Shown here: positions 45,901 through 59,844 of the stretch, in pieces
Layout: each line of letters opens with the position of its first letter
Position numbering within the stretch: the first letter of the stretch is position 1
DNA from: Capniomyces stellatus
Taxonomy: Eukaryota; Kickxellomycota; Harpellomycetes; Harpellales; Legeriomycetaceae
NCBI GenBank assembly: GCA_001661515.1
Contig: LUVW01000015.1
Coordinates: 350,973 to 414,972, forward strand
Reading direction: 5' to 3'
Length of the DNA stretch: 64,000 nt
The notes under the pieces: model-generated
What the model was told of the DNA's origin: nothing
Databases searched by the model: none
The model's input: only the letters and a program-made list of their open reading frames with translations
Translations under genes and position numbers: made by a program

Positions 45901-47995
45901 GTAATACGCGCAATTGCCCATGGCGTGTTTATGACACCAAGACCCATGATTAGGAATCCAACGGTGTTGTTCGATTTTGTATTGCTGGGATTTCAGATAA
46001 GCTACATAGGTCACATGGTTAACGAAACAAGCTTAACAAACTATCAGTTTATAGCATCCGTCATGCTGTTTAGGCTTGTAAATCAGATAGCGGTAATCAG
46101 GAACACCTTGTATATCATACTTTTTTCGAATCTTGGCAAAATTATGATAGCTTTTGCGCTGTATATCTCGCTTCTGATTCCCTGGGCGCTATCAGCTCAG
46201 GCTCTTTGGGGAGACATGTTGCAGTATTGTAATGACAGCCAAACTGCTTCGGTTTTTAACTGTGTGTCCGAGTACACCGAGGATGTGTATGATATTCTGG
46301 TTCCTAGAGTCTGGGATAACCCAATGTACTTCAATTTTGACAATATATTCAACTCTGTATTTGCGATAATCGGATCAGCTTCAAACGAGGGGTGGACGGA
46401 TATGATGCGCGCTACAATGAACATTACATCCAAGCTCGAAAACAACTCGCTGAATGCCTCGTGGTACTATGTGATTTGGTGGATACTTTTTATATTCTTT
46501 GTGTCTTGTTACATTCTCACCGTTTTCCTAGGGATAATCATCTCGTACAACAACACCAAGAACGGGAATGCTTACTTGACTTCAGACCAGAGAAGGTGGA
46601 GAGATCTTTGCAAACAGATATCATTTATCAGACCCAAAAAACTTCCAAAGAATCATTTTTCGACTGGGTTTAAAAAAAAGTGCTACTTGCTGGCTACAGA
46701 GAAAAACACGTTATACTCAAAGTTTATCAATGCGGTTGTGATATTGAACACGATATTTTTTGTCTTTATCAACTACGAACGGACTACATACAACACTCTC
46801 GGGTCTTTGGTTCACAAGGTGCTGGTTTTCCTTGTGCTATGGATAGACTTGTTCATTAAAATGATAGGGCTGGGCCCTGCCTCAGCACTGAAGCTACTGG
46901 ACAATCAGTTAATGATATTTTTGACAATTTCAGAGGTTGTTTTGTCTTTTATTTTACCCGAAATCGGATTTTCCGAAACTTGTTCGATTCTTTTGGTATA
47001 CAAGGTTCTGATTATCTCTGACTCGCTAAACCAGCTAATACTGGTCATAAAACGGTCTTTCATGCCGATATTCAATTTGATTCTAAGTTGGCTGTTTTTT
47101 ACAGGCATATACGCTGTTCTTTGCATGTCTGTTTTTGGATTAACACGTGCTGGCCCCCAATTTAACGACCATGCACACTTTTGGACATTTAAAAACGCAT
47201 TCTTGACCCTGATCCGGTTTAGTTTTGGCGAAAATTGGAACTACTACTTGCAAGATCTAAGCGTGGAACCGCCATATTGTACCGACTATCGACCATTTCT
47301 GGATCTAACAGATTGCGGCGTTCCTGGAACAGCCTACTCGATATTCATTTCTTACAACCTGCTGTCCACCCAGATTCTTTCCAGTCTGTGTACCTGTATT
47401 ATCATCGACAACTTTAGCTATTTGTACGAAACTGCGACTAGTTTTGAGCTTCTTTCAAGAAAAAAAATAAGAGACTTTAGGCAGATTTGGGCTAGGTATG
47501 ATCCCGATGGGACAGGTTTCATCGAAAAGTCCAAGCTAATCAAGCTTTTATATAGTCTTCACCCAGTATTCGACTTGAGACTCTACAGCGAAGAAAATCG
47601 ACTCAAGTCTCTTATGAAGCATACGCTAGCCCCACAGAAAGGTGATGATACAATTGTGCGCGTGGAGATCAAGTGTTTGAATCCAGGATTGGTGGTACCT
47701 GAAAACCAAATGAAACTGGAAAAAGGAGGCTACACTCGTTCGTATGATATAAATTTGACTCAGCTAAATTTAGCGTTGCAAAAAATAGACAATGAGGACC
47801 GCATCAAACGACTTGCTCGTTTCAATCGAATTATAAATATTGCCAACCTGGTCAGCGAAAGCAGCATGAAGCTAAAAATGTACTCTGCACTATACATATT
47901 GGCTCAGGAATGTATAATTGACCCAAAAAACTGTCTATTGTAAGTATCAATTATATAAAACTCCCAACATGACGGTCTGGTGATGAGTAGTTTGC

Positions 47996-48028
<33 letters not shown>

Positions 48029-48749
48029 ACTTCTCGTTGATGGTGACTTGGAATTTGATCATTAACGGTATTTTATATTACTTGTAGAGTCAATGAGGCT
48101 GTAGAGTATAACGAGATGCTGAAAGAAACACAAGAAATCTGCAACAAAACCAAAATAGCGAGCTATACAAAAACGGCGTACTATAGGAAAAAGTTTATAA
48201 AACATTTGAGGTCGATCGGGTTTGATATGAGTAAACTGAAAACGCACAACACGTTTATAATTGATGGCCAAATAGAAAATTTGTTAAGTAGCGAGGATAT
48301 ATTCACTGAGGATATCTTGGCCGATGAGGTTGATGCTAGCGAGTATGATTCTGACCATGAACTTTCATCTTCTCAGGCTGACATGATTGTCGTCGATTAC
48401 CAGAAAAGCAGGACTAGGTACTTGTTACGCACCTTTTTATTTATTTTATTTTACTTGATCTTCTTGGATAAAGAATGAACTTTGATACCAATGTGCACAT
48501 TCCTACGTGGATTTATAAACGAAGCGTTGGTCAATAAATTTAGAAACGCTGACTTTGATACTTATTTTTCAACGCCTTACTATTTAACGCTTGCGGTGCT
48601 AATCATGATACTACTGTTGATATAACCAAAATAGCTCAAGAGCGGACAAAATTCACGGCGTTAGTAAAGGGTTAAAATCAGAAATCGACGAATACAACCA
48701 AATGAACGATATACTGGACGATTTGATGGATAGGAAAGACAAGTCATAG
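39977..48749 (+). CDS. CCH1: Cch1-type voltage-gated calcium channel alpha-1 subunit (about 2,000+ aa, multi-exon)
   Basis: This plasma-membrane Ca2+ channel has four six-helix repeats and in fungi works with Mid1. Phase-consistent exons: 39977-40842, 41052-41192, 41310-41709, 41869-41951, 42068-42123, 42275-42417, 42514-42595, 42695-42872, 43014-43300, 43407-43744, 44060-44140, 44255-44616, 45384-47939, 48088-48417 and 48635-48749. Between 44737 and 45206 an exon pair is clear but the splice near 44800 is unresolved. Repeat I spans exons 2-8 (S1 IVSVFAYILLCIHAVALAFY; pore STGQGF). Repeat II spans exons 9-12 (pore SGCDL). Repeats III (pore SNEGW) and IV (pore FGENW) lie in the 2.5-kb exon. 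An EF-hand-like stretch (ARYDPDGTGFIEKSKLIKLL) follows IVS6. The N-terminal 260 residues are Lys/Ser-rich cytoplasmic sequence. Confidence 0.9.
43894..43933. repeat. 15-bp direct repeat around G-poly(A) in a CCH1 intron
   Basis: AAAAAAAGCGAATCA occurs at 43894-43908 and exactly again at 43919-43933, separated by G plus nine A. It lies in the 315-nt intron between the repeat II S4 and S5 exons. Slippage inside the A run is possible, but the non-A part GCGAATCA is also duplicated. Confidence 0.4.
43978..44031. repeat. Tiny insertion flanked by a 16-bp imperfect direct repeat, CCH1 intron
   Basis: TAAGTTTGGCAATTTA (43978-43993) and TAAATTTGGCAATTTA (44016-44031) match at 15 of 16 bases. They enclose 22 bp containing TTTATTTTTATTGAAATT. 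The match is too long and too exact for chance in simple sequence, since it includes the non-repetitive TTTGGCAA. The event enlarged this intron without touching the splice sites. Confidence 0.6.
48000..48025. repeat. Long poly-T tract in the last-but-two CCH1 intron region
   Basis: About 27 consecutive T lie in the intron between exon 45384-47939 and exon 48088-48417. Length is likely polymorphic or prone to assembly error. Confidence 0.7.
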
Positions 48750-50167
48750 TTTATAGCATTATGTTCGATTAGTTCCTGTTAGAATTACCCCTTGCTTATT
48801 TACACAGATTAATACATTTAATTTTTAGTTTTTCGTCCAAACTTTCCACTGATTAAGGATTTAGGGTTAGGGTTAGTTATACTTTATTTGAAAAATACTG
48901 AACACATTAATTCGGTAACACTACCATTTGAACCGAAAGGAAGGAAAGAACACGGAAGGAGACATTGTTCCGACCAAATATTAGCCAGTAAAAAGTTCAG
49001 CACATTTCTTTCTCTCCCTTTTTCTCCCTTTTTCTCTTCTTTTTTCTGCCTCTTCGACAGAAAAGCCATTCTCACCCACACCTCAAAAACTATACAAAAT
49101 AAAAGACAACTCCTTTCAGTATCGATCACTGGGAGGGGGGGGCACTTACTTTAGCCTTCAAGTACTTTTTATCATGGGCGTTGTTTTAAATAAGTTGTTT
49201 ACAATATTTGTTAGGGTGATTGAAAATGGTTCAGAGCGGGTGTGCAGTAATTAATGGGTTATAATTCTCTGTCCTTTTGACCTTTTTTTCCTGAGCTTCA
49301 AAAGTCGGAATTTTCAATTGGAACATTTTTTTCGTTGTTATCACTTTTTTTTCCCCCATAAATATTTTACTGTTGCTTTTTCATCTCGACTCACTTTCCA
49401 AAACCAAATTTGTTGGGCTTATCAGTAAAATTATCATAACCTGAAAAAAAAAAGACGAAACAAAACAAAACAAAACCTTGAGCTTGAACTCTGTTTAATC
49501 TACTATACTGAAAGCAGACTAATTTAATTCAGTGAGTTCTGATGGCTTTATTTACATATTACACATTAAAGTTTTTCAGACACAAAATCTGTTCAGGTTA
49601 GTAATCTCAAAAAACCCAATCTCCCCAAAAAAAAAAAAAACAGGCTAGTAAGATATATAAACAACTTGATTAAACAATTTTCCAGTGGAATTATCTATGC
49701 CAAAATACACAGTAATTTTACTTGAACAAATCAAAAATAAATAGGATTTCAACTGAAAGATAAAGAAAAAAGAAGATAAAATTAAAGTAAATAAATTCAT
49801 TAAAAAAGATAAAAAAAAAAAAGGTAAATAGTTTCGACAAAAAAAAAATCAAAGTAAAAATGGTCATAATTGGTTACAAGCTAAAACAAAAATGCGTCTA
49901 ATCTATTTGCTCGAAACACTTTTTAGCAACAAAACGTTCATTTTTGTATTCGCTTGACAAAGTAAGGGCATTTTGTAGATTAATTATTCAGATGAGTGTA
50001 TTAAATGATCAATTAGGAGATTGAAAGTTGGAGAATTCAAGTTTAAACGTTTAAACATTATATAAAAAAACAAAATAAATATTTTGATTTTCTTTTTGAT
50101 TTTACTTTATCAAAGCGGTATTTCAGATTCAAAATTAAATTAGATTCGGCATACAAGATAAACAACA
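48750..50167. other. Intergenic region between CCH1 and the DLD gene
   Basis: No gene is seen. Contents include an interstitial TTAGGG array (2.7 units at 48861-48876), a pyrimidine-rich block 49010-49055, a poly-G run near 49133-49141 and A-rich simple sequence (AAACA units near 49460; poly-A near 49630 and 49810). Confidence 0.55.
48861..48876 (+). repeat. Short interstitial TTAGGG repeat
   Basis: TTAGGGTTAGGGTTAG reads as 2.7 units of the common fungal/animal telomere repeat. It lies about 110 bp after the CCH1 stop. A second, shorter instance (TTAGGGTTAG) is near 22408. Confidence 0.6.
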
Positions 50168-52418
<2,251 letters not shown>

Positions 52419-52888
52419 TCACGCCTCTTGCTGTGTGAACCATGAATCACGAATCAATAGTGTGTGTATCCCGCGGGTTCTTTATTGACTTTATTTTCAT
52501 TCCTAATACTAAATCTAAAACTAATAAATAAATAAATATACCAGTGCCGAGTTTGGGTTTCTCCTCCCCCTTCCCTCCCACCATTTTTCCATTCACTTTT
52601 CACTTAATCTCCTAATATAAACCAACTCTTTTTTTCTTCTTTTTCTTTCTTGCTTTACAAAAGAATGAACTTGTCGAAATTTCGCTTGTCTCGAGCATTT
52701 GCAGTTATATGGAACATACACTTGCTTTATTTTATAAGCTTTTTGGGAACAAGTGTGATTTTTATAAGTTATTGTATATTCAGGTTTAAACCCCTAGATA
52801 AATATAAAAATATATATATTGGTAATCAACTGGCTAAATCGATCCTAAAACCTCTCAACATGCGCGGGTAAATGCGTCTCTACTCCTA
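52419..52888. other. Short convergent intergenic region
   Basis: This lies between the DLD stop and the purine gene stop. A plus-strand frame, best ATG at 52665, would give a basic peptide of about 68 residues with one hydrophobic segment (LLYFISFLGTSVIFISYCIF). It follows a T/C tract. No family is recognised and it may be chance within a 3' region. Confidence 0.3.
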
Positions 52889-55367
52889 TTAGTGGTGGAA
52901 AAGTCTCAAGTTGGTGTGACACATGACCATGTTGTATTGGTCAGCCTTATCGATAACAACTTTGTCTTGGACACTGCCGCTTGGTGCTATGATGTAGCTG
53001 ACTCCTGAGCGCTTAGCTCTGTTGATGTTATCAAAGAATGGGAAGAATGCATCAGATGCCAACGAAACTCCTGTCAACTTGGACATGTGGAGTGCCTTTT
53101 CTTCCTCTGTCAACTGACTTGGAACCTCTTCATAGATCTGCTCCCATTCAGCCAGTTCATCACCCTAATAAAATTAACCCCACCCCCAGAACACAAGTGT
53201 AACGTGTTAATTATTATCCAAACACCGATTTTAATACACCACAACCAGTTATTAATACATACAAGTCAGTCAAAAAGGAAAAAGTAAATAAAGTAAACAA
53301 ATACGTTATTTTTATATGCTTGTAATAGTGAGAAAGTGCTTACAGTTCCGACTTGACCGGTTACAAACAAATCAATGGCGTTGGACTTGTCTTGACGCTT
53401 AGTTCCTTTCTTGTACTTCATATCAAGCACGCGCTCGTGGTGTCTAAGCCACCAGTTATCAGCTTTGTCACCTGCAAGTCTGGTGCAATGGATACGCGAC
53501 TGTTGACCAGCGCCTAGTCCAATAACCATACCGTTCTTGGCATAGCATACCGAGTTGGATTGTGTGTACTTGAGTGCAATACACGCAACAATCATGTCAC
53601 GGATAGCTACTTCTGGCAGATTTTTGTTCTGGGAAACAACATTACTGCACAAGTCTCTGCTTATAACAACATCGTTACGTTTTTGCTCCATAAACATTCC
53701 ATACACTTGTCTTGTCTCAATGCTCGATGGAACATAGTTTGGATCAATCGCAAGCACACAGTACTTGCCTCCTTTTTTGCTACTCAAAATCTCCAAGGCT
53801 TCTGCTGTGTATCCTGGCGCAATAATTCCGTCGGAAACCTCCTTTGAAATAATCTTTGCCGTTTCAACGTCACAAACGTCACTAAGCGCAACCCAGTCTC
53901 CAAACGACGACATCCTATCGCTTCCACGTGCTCTAGCGTACGCACAAGCCAACAATGAAAGCTCCATTCCCTCAACCATGTACACCTTCTTTTCAACCTC
54001 GCTCAGCTCCACACCTACTGCTGCTCCTGCTGGCGACACGTGTTTGAACGAAGCTGCTGCTGGTAGACCCAATGCCTCTTTCAAGTCTTTTACCAATGGG
54101 TATGCGTTAAATGCATCAAGCAAGTTGATGTACCCTGGCGACCCTGAAAGAACCTTGATTGGCAGGTCGCTTCCATCCTTCATGTATATCTGCGCTGGCT
54201 TTTGGTGTGGGTTGGCTCCATATCTCAACGCCATTTGGCACTCACCGCTACCATACTGCTTTCTAAAGTAATTGGAGATCGCGTCGTCATACTCTGCTGT
54301 TTGGCTAAAGGCCTATTATTTTTCACCAATTCAGTTTTAGTTAATATGGTTCACTGCTCTTTTTCTTCATCTTCTATCTTTCTTTCCTTCTTTTTTCTTC
54401 ATCTTTTTTCTTCTTCAACTTTTTACTTTCTCGAGTTTCAACCCCATTTTTTTGATAATGCAAAATAAAAATTATCTTTTCAAAACAATATATTAGCTGG
54501 TTGTAGTATAAAAAATGCATTCACTTACTTTTAACGCAAACTTTTCGCGTGTTTCTTTTCTGACAACGTTGTTTTCTACAATCTCGGTAACAAATTGCTT
54601 GTAATCGGTAGGATCGCATATTATTGTAACTCTAGCATGGTTCTTGGCTGCTGCGCGCAACAAAGTAACACCACCTATTTTTTCAAATTTTTAAATTTTC
54701 AAGTTTTCAATTTTTTAATTTTTTAATTTGTCTGCCTGTCAATACATACCGCTAAATTGGTATCAACAATTCAATTCCTGATGCGGCTTTTTGTGTTATT
54801 CTTTTTCGATGTCCATGCCTTTGCTCTTAATTAAAACTCCGCAGATTTACGGCTAGACCCTTACCAATATCGATTTCCTCAACTGCTTCGGCAATTGTTA
54901 CATTCTTTTTCTCTACGGTCTTTACAAATGGGTACAGGTTGCAGACAACATAGTCGATCTTGGCTATGGCCCTGTTCATCAAGTCTTGCTGGTCACGCTC
55001 TGTGTCCTGTGCCAAAATACCTCCGTGAATGGCTGGATGGAGTGTTTTAACTCTTCCTCCCAACATTTCTGGTGATTGGGTAAGCTCCTCAACCTCACTG
55101 TATATAAATTGTCATATAAACGTAAATTCGTATTTTAGTACCATACTTGGGCCGCACCGTTAAACGCAATACCAAACCACCAAGTTGATGGCTATAACGC
55201 TCATTTTTGATAGTTTTATAAACAACTTACACCACTGGAACACCGTTATTCAACAACAAACGTGCAGTTCCACCTGAAGCCACAATCTTAACTTCCAATC
55301 TGTTAAGTTCTTGGGCAAGCTCCACAATCCCGGTCTTGTCGTAAACAGATAAAATTGCTTTGTACAG
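52889..55367 (-). CDS. ADE17: AICAR transformylase / IMP cyclohydrolase (PurH/ATIC type)
   Basis: This cytosolic bifunctional enzyme performs the last two steps of IMP synthesis. Minus-strand exons with agreeing phases are about 55367-55231, 55097-54865, 54674-54529, 54312-53344 and 53164-52889. The N-terminal cyclohydrolase (MGS-like) part reads [40 protein letters not shown] and VEEIDIG joined to [15 protein letters not shown]. The transformylase part has [26 protein letters not shown] (catalytic Lys-His), [19 protein letters not shown] and [11 protein letters not shown]. It ends in [11 protein letters not shown], as in yeast and animal enzymes. Exon 1 has no in-frame ATG: a stop lies four codons before YKAIL with no AG between. 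Either the first exon contains an assembly error, or initiation or splicing is non-standard. Confidence 0.94.
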
Positions 55368-56708
55368 AGTTGGTTACGTACGATAAGGTGAGGTATGGCA
55401 CAATAGTTAGTGGAAATTTAACCTTTAATCGATTTGGATACTTTAAGCCAAAACACAATTCGAACATTTCAAATACTTTGATCTTGTTTATCCATTGTGA
55501 ACAAACTTTTCCTTGACTTACCTATTTGTCCTTTCATTTTTCTATTTTCACTATTTCTTATTTTATTTGAAATAAAAATTAGTTGTTGAATTCGTGACTG
55601 TTGCTCCAAATTTGAATACTCAATATCGATACAGGGAAGCTGTTTTGTTTTTAGTTTGTCTTCTCTGATATTAGACTTCAACTTTGATCATTTTTATAAC
55701 CAAAATTCGCAGATAAACCTCAGTTCCATAATTTTTCTTTTTTGCTATTTATTCGATTTTTTTTTTCCGATTTTTGTTTTGAATTAGATTCGAAAGCCAC
55801 CACCAATAGTAACTGTTTGGTTATGATTTGATCTACCTGATAAGCTTTTTTTTACATTATAGATCAGTTAGTGACAGAATTAAACAAATCGATGCTTTCG
55901 CTTATTGCTTTAGCTTTAACATTAACCTTATTGATTTGGCATCAATGATTGGAATTTTGTTCTGGAATGGCAAATGTTGTATGCCTCGTTAGACTCTTCA
56001 ACTAGTGTAAAAAAAACTGCTTTCTGATCCATGCACTTTAGCGATTTAAAAAAGCATGTTGCCGCTTTTATCAATCAATCAATCATTTCAAATGAACTTT
56101 CAAACAGGCTTTAACAAAGCAAGACAGTTTGATCCATTTATTATGTTCTTATCGATTAATATTACTACGGCATTGGTCCAGTATATGGACTTTATATTCG
56201 TTTAACCTTCCTCAAGTTTAAAGATCAACTAACACGGTCAATCAAAAAAAAAAGTTAAACTTTACACCAACTTTTAATATCAGTCACTTTTTATTTTTGC
56301 TTTTATTTCCGACTATCATAGTAAACCTTAGTTTAATGAGTCAAATTTAGAAAAATAAAGTATACGTCAAGCAGCTTTGAGAATGTGGAACATATACTCA
56401 GCATATTAGATTTTCCAACCCCAACCCCAGCCCCAGCCTCTACCTCAATCCCAACCTCAACATAACACTCTAGTATTTGAAACCCTGGAAATTTTGTAGA
56501 TATTTAGTTGCTGTTCCCCGCTTAGGATTGTTAACTCACATACAACGTGATTGTGTAAAATTTATTTTATTTAAAAAAATAACGAATCTGTAAACCCACA
56601 ACTTCAATTAACGAATATATAACTGCGTTTCGGGACCTGTTTTTCTTTATATCTTCATCGCTAACTTGCTTAGCACAACACCGTGATTATTCGCAAGTAA
56701 AGCTGCCT
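55368..56708. other. Intergenic region between ADE17 and the OB-fold gene
   Basis: It is A/T-rich without a convincing gene. A 70-codon minus-strand frame (55469-55681) is Lys-rich but unrecognised. A pyrimidine (CCAACCCCAGCC) tract lies at about 56418-56462. This should hold the ADE17 promoter. Confidence 0.5.
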
Positions 56709-59619
56709 CTATCCGGAACTGAACGCGTTTGTTAACTTTGAGTTTCGCGTTCCTGCTTTTATAGGGTACTTCGTGCTATTTATTATAAAATGGTCAATGT
56801 ATACGTGCATGTTAAACAACAAACCGATTTGCGCCAAGACTTGTGAATTAGTGCTCAGATCAATGTTAAGTATGTATCTATATTTACCAAGTAGCTTATC
56901 GACATGTACAGCTCGTTTCCTATGGCGGATGTAAGAGCCTTGATCTGATCAAAAATACCAGCAGAAGAACTGAAATCCTTTGGTGTTATGCACAGAATAG
57001 CCTATGTTTCCATCATTCACATAATCATTCAACAATTCAATACCTTGTCTCTTATTGGTTAAATATAGTTCACATTACCCACTTTCAAACAGGCAGTAGG
57101 CGTAGCTAAATGCACAACTATTAGTGATAAAAAAAATTATGATTTTATAGACATAGCCAATCCACTGAGAAGAACATACATTTGCAGCCTCGGCTGAACA
57201 ACACATCCACTCAGACGTTGATCCGTCATCTACATAGAGCTCGATGTTGAATAGCTCGACTGTATCACTGCTACTTAAATCGGTCTGCTTGCATGATTTG
57301 CACTCGATGTGAGTATAAAATACACTATCTGTTGTTACTGTAATAGGCTTAAGGCAAGAAATGTCTACAAGCACGGTAAAACAAATGGTTAATATATTTA
57401 TTCTATTTAATCAGCAAGCTGTTTGATTAGTTATATTCTTTGTCGCAATACTTGAACGTTCCAATCAAGGTAACTTACGGGCGTTGAAAACAAAATCTGA
57501 ACGCTTATAAGTATATTGTCTGGGCATTGTTTGGTCTAAATTACTTGGAGAATTTGACGGCCTGAAATCCCTTATAAATCCTGTGATATAAGACACGTCC
57601 CTTTCATACGAACGCTTTATAAACTCGTTTCTTCTCAGGCTCTGTGACGATAGGATCCCAGACAAAGAGTTGACTAATCGGGTTGCAGCAGTAAGGTTAG
57701 AATATCATCTGTGCACCAATCCAAATCATTTACAAATTCAAATACCAAACAAAAACACATAAATGTTCAAGTGTACAAACTAGGAGTTTAACCAAGTAAA
57801 GCTCAAGTGTGTGTGTGTATACATGTATACGTTACTATACCTATATACAAAGTAGAGCCGTGCTGCTTGGCAGAGTTGATGTAGCAAGTGTTAAGGCCTG
57901 GCAATGTACACAACCCGCCCGCCACAATCGTTTGGTTTGGGAGTAGCTTAGAGGCATCAACAGCAAGCGAATCCCAAAACGTAATATCGCATGTACCTAT
58001 TTACAAACATTAATCACCATTAACACCAAAAAAATTGGTTATTTCTACGTGTGTATATCAGGACTGGTTGTAGTAGTACCAGAACCGTCAGTGACCCTAA
58101 CAACCCGCCTGCTTATCTCCAAGCCCTCTTCAGTGTAAGGAATCTATGTTTATAGTTGATCAGTATTTAGATAGACACATGGAGAAAAACAAATAAATGA
58201 ATATCAGAGAATCCTAGAGTAAGCACCATAAACAGCGCAAGGCAAGTATAGTAATATAGTAGTATTACATTGTCTGAAACTAAAACAACTCGACCCAAAA
58301 TAACAACATTGCTCAAGTCCTGAACCAAATCCTTGATAAACACCCGGTGTTTCTAATTAAAAAAAAACTGTCTAATATTAATAACTTCAACAGCAGATCA
58401 AAAAAGTTGTGGCAATGCGTCTGCTATGCTCGTGTTTATACAAAACTATTGAAATACATACCAGATCCTCGCTATTGCTGTAGCCATCTGTGCTTTTTCC
58501 ATTAAGCCCAGACCAACTCCGTACTATCGCCTAGTATCATTTTCTTTAGATGTTAGATCATTTTCAACGCACTGTCCTGCTTAGTCTCATATCTCGGCAG
58601 TTCAGCCAATAATTATATACCACAAGACAAAATTCATGTGTTTTTTTTTAAATAAAAAAAAATTATGCGTTGGGCAGTGATTTTACATTGTCTTTGGGTA
58701 ATGGCAAAGTGGATCGATCGGCAACAAAAACCACAGAGTGCTGGTTTAATTCAATGTTCAAGGTCTTTTGCTTTTCCAGGCTTCCTGAAAAGCTATCTGC
58801 CATAGTTGCGCCCCAGATACCTAAATAATCGCCCTAGAACATTGCATGTTAAAAATCAACACCAGTTATACAGTTGTGCTACACACACTTTCAGCCCTCG
58901 ATCTGGTTATATGCTAGTACAGCTGGGTATTTATAGATTACCTCGTTGAAAAGTTTGGTGATTTGGATGTCAGATTCCCATAATGTTAGCTCAATCGTGA
59001 AAACCTCGCCATATTCGTTAACCATCTGTCCAGTGACCATCCTTTGCGCTCTCGCTGCGCCTGATACGCCTTTACTGTCGTTTAAAACCGTGTTTCCTGC
59101 AACGCTATAAACCGTTTGGACACCAGAGGCTGACCAATCAAATGCCACTGTTTCTGTCGAAACCCTGTCGATTTTTTTCACATACATCCAAAACTGGCTT
59201 GCTCTAAATAGCGGCTTCTCTTCGTCACTGGATGGTACGAATCGCATCATTTTGCAGTCCCAAACCACACCAAACGCGTCTAGAACAAACGAAGAGTCAT
59301 CCTTTGATATTTTTGCTGCATTTTCTGTCTTTGCTGCATTTTCTGTTTTTGATATTTTTGCTGTTTTTGGCCTTTTAGATGGTACTTTGTCTTGATCTAA
59401 CATATCATACCCTTCTAGTACTGATAAAATGTCAATATCATCTATTTCGTTTTCATTGGTTAGGTCGATCTTTGTGCTTTTCTCAACCACTATTTTGCCT
59501 GAAATGTCAATCAAGTACACTAGCTTTGCCCCAGGCAAGATGCGCTTATCGAGTATACTATAGCCCTTAGTCCCGTTTGATTTGATTTTTTTTGTAGTCT
59601 CAACTCCTGTTAATCTCAT
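56709..59619 (-). CDS. Multi-OB-fold protein of the RPA70/MEIOB type (many exons)
   Basis: Minus-strand exons can be chained. The first is 59619 to about 58934 (ending TLWESDIQITKLFNE). Then GDYLGIWGATMADSFSG (about 58834-58691), AIVRSWSGLNGKS (about 58530-58464) and KHRVFIKDLVQDLSNVVILG (about 58353-58271). Next IPYTEEGLEISRRVVRVTDG (about 58140), TCDITFWDSLAVDASKLLPN (about 57996-57850) and NSLSGILSSQSLRRNEF (about 57680-57480). Last are a CKSC-containing exon (about 57360-57180), AILCITPKDF (about 57004-56890) and a final part ending at 56709. The repeated pattern of a glycine-rich strand, 'VTDGSG', then 'TFWD' and a helix is that of single-strand-DNA-binding OB folds. The CxxC and DDGSTSEWMC parts recall the RPA70 C-terminal fold. 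It is too diverged to be ordinary RPA70. MEIOB, CTC1 or another paralogue are alternatives. Confidence 0.55.
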
Positions 59620-59637
59620 GTTTCGCTACAATTTTAT

Positions 59638-59844
59638 TTAAACCAAATCTATTAGCTCTGCCATCCACATATCCGCCAGTATCTTTATAAAATGCGTAAT
59701 TAAATAAGCTCCACCCACCCCGCTTTGGAAAAACCAGCTAAAGGACTCTTCATTTATCAAATCCCAGTACTTATCATCAACATAGTAGTCTATACTGTTT
59801 GGCAAATTGCTCGGATCGGTTTCTCCCGAGTTGGGTGGCTTCAC
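59638..59844 (-). CDS. Possible N-terminal exon of the OB-fold gene
   Basis: A 68-codon frame starts MKPPNSGETDPSNLPNSIDY and runs to a stop at 59640. It is in the same frame as the 59619 start, separated by GTT TAA ATA AAA TTG TAG. It may be the true N-terminus (see finding on the 18-nt segment) or an upstream open frame. I recognise no domain in it. Confidence 0.35.
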   Translation of the reverse strand: MKPPNSGETDPSNLPNSIDYYVDDKYWDLINEESFSWFFQSGVGGAYLITHFIKILADMWMAELIDLV

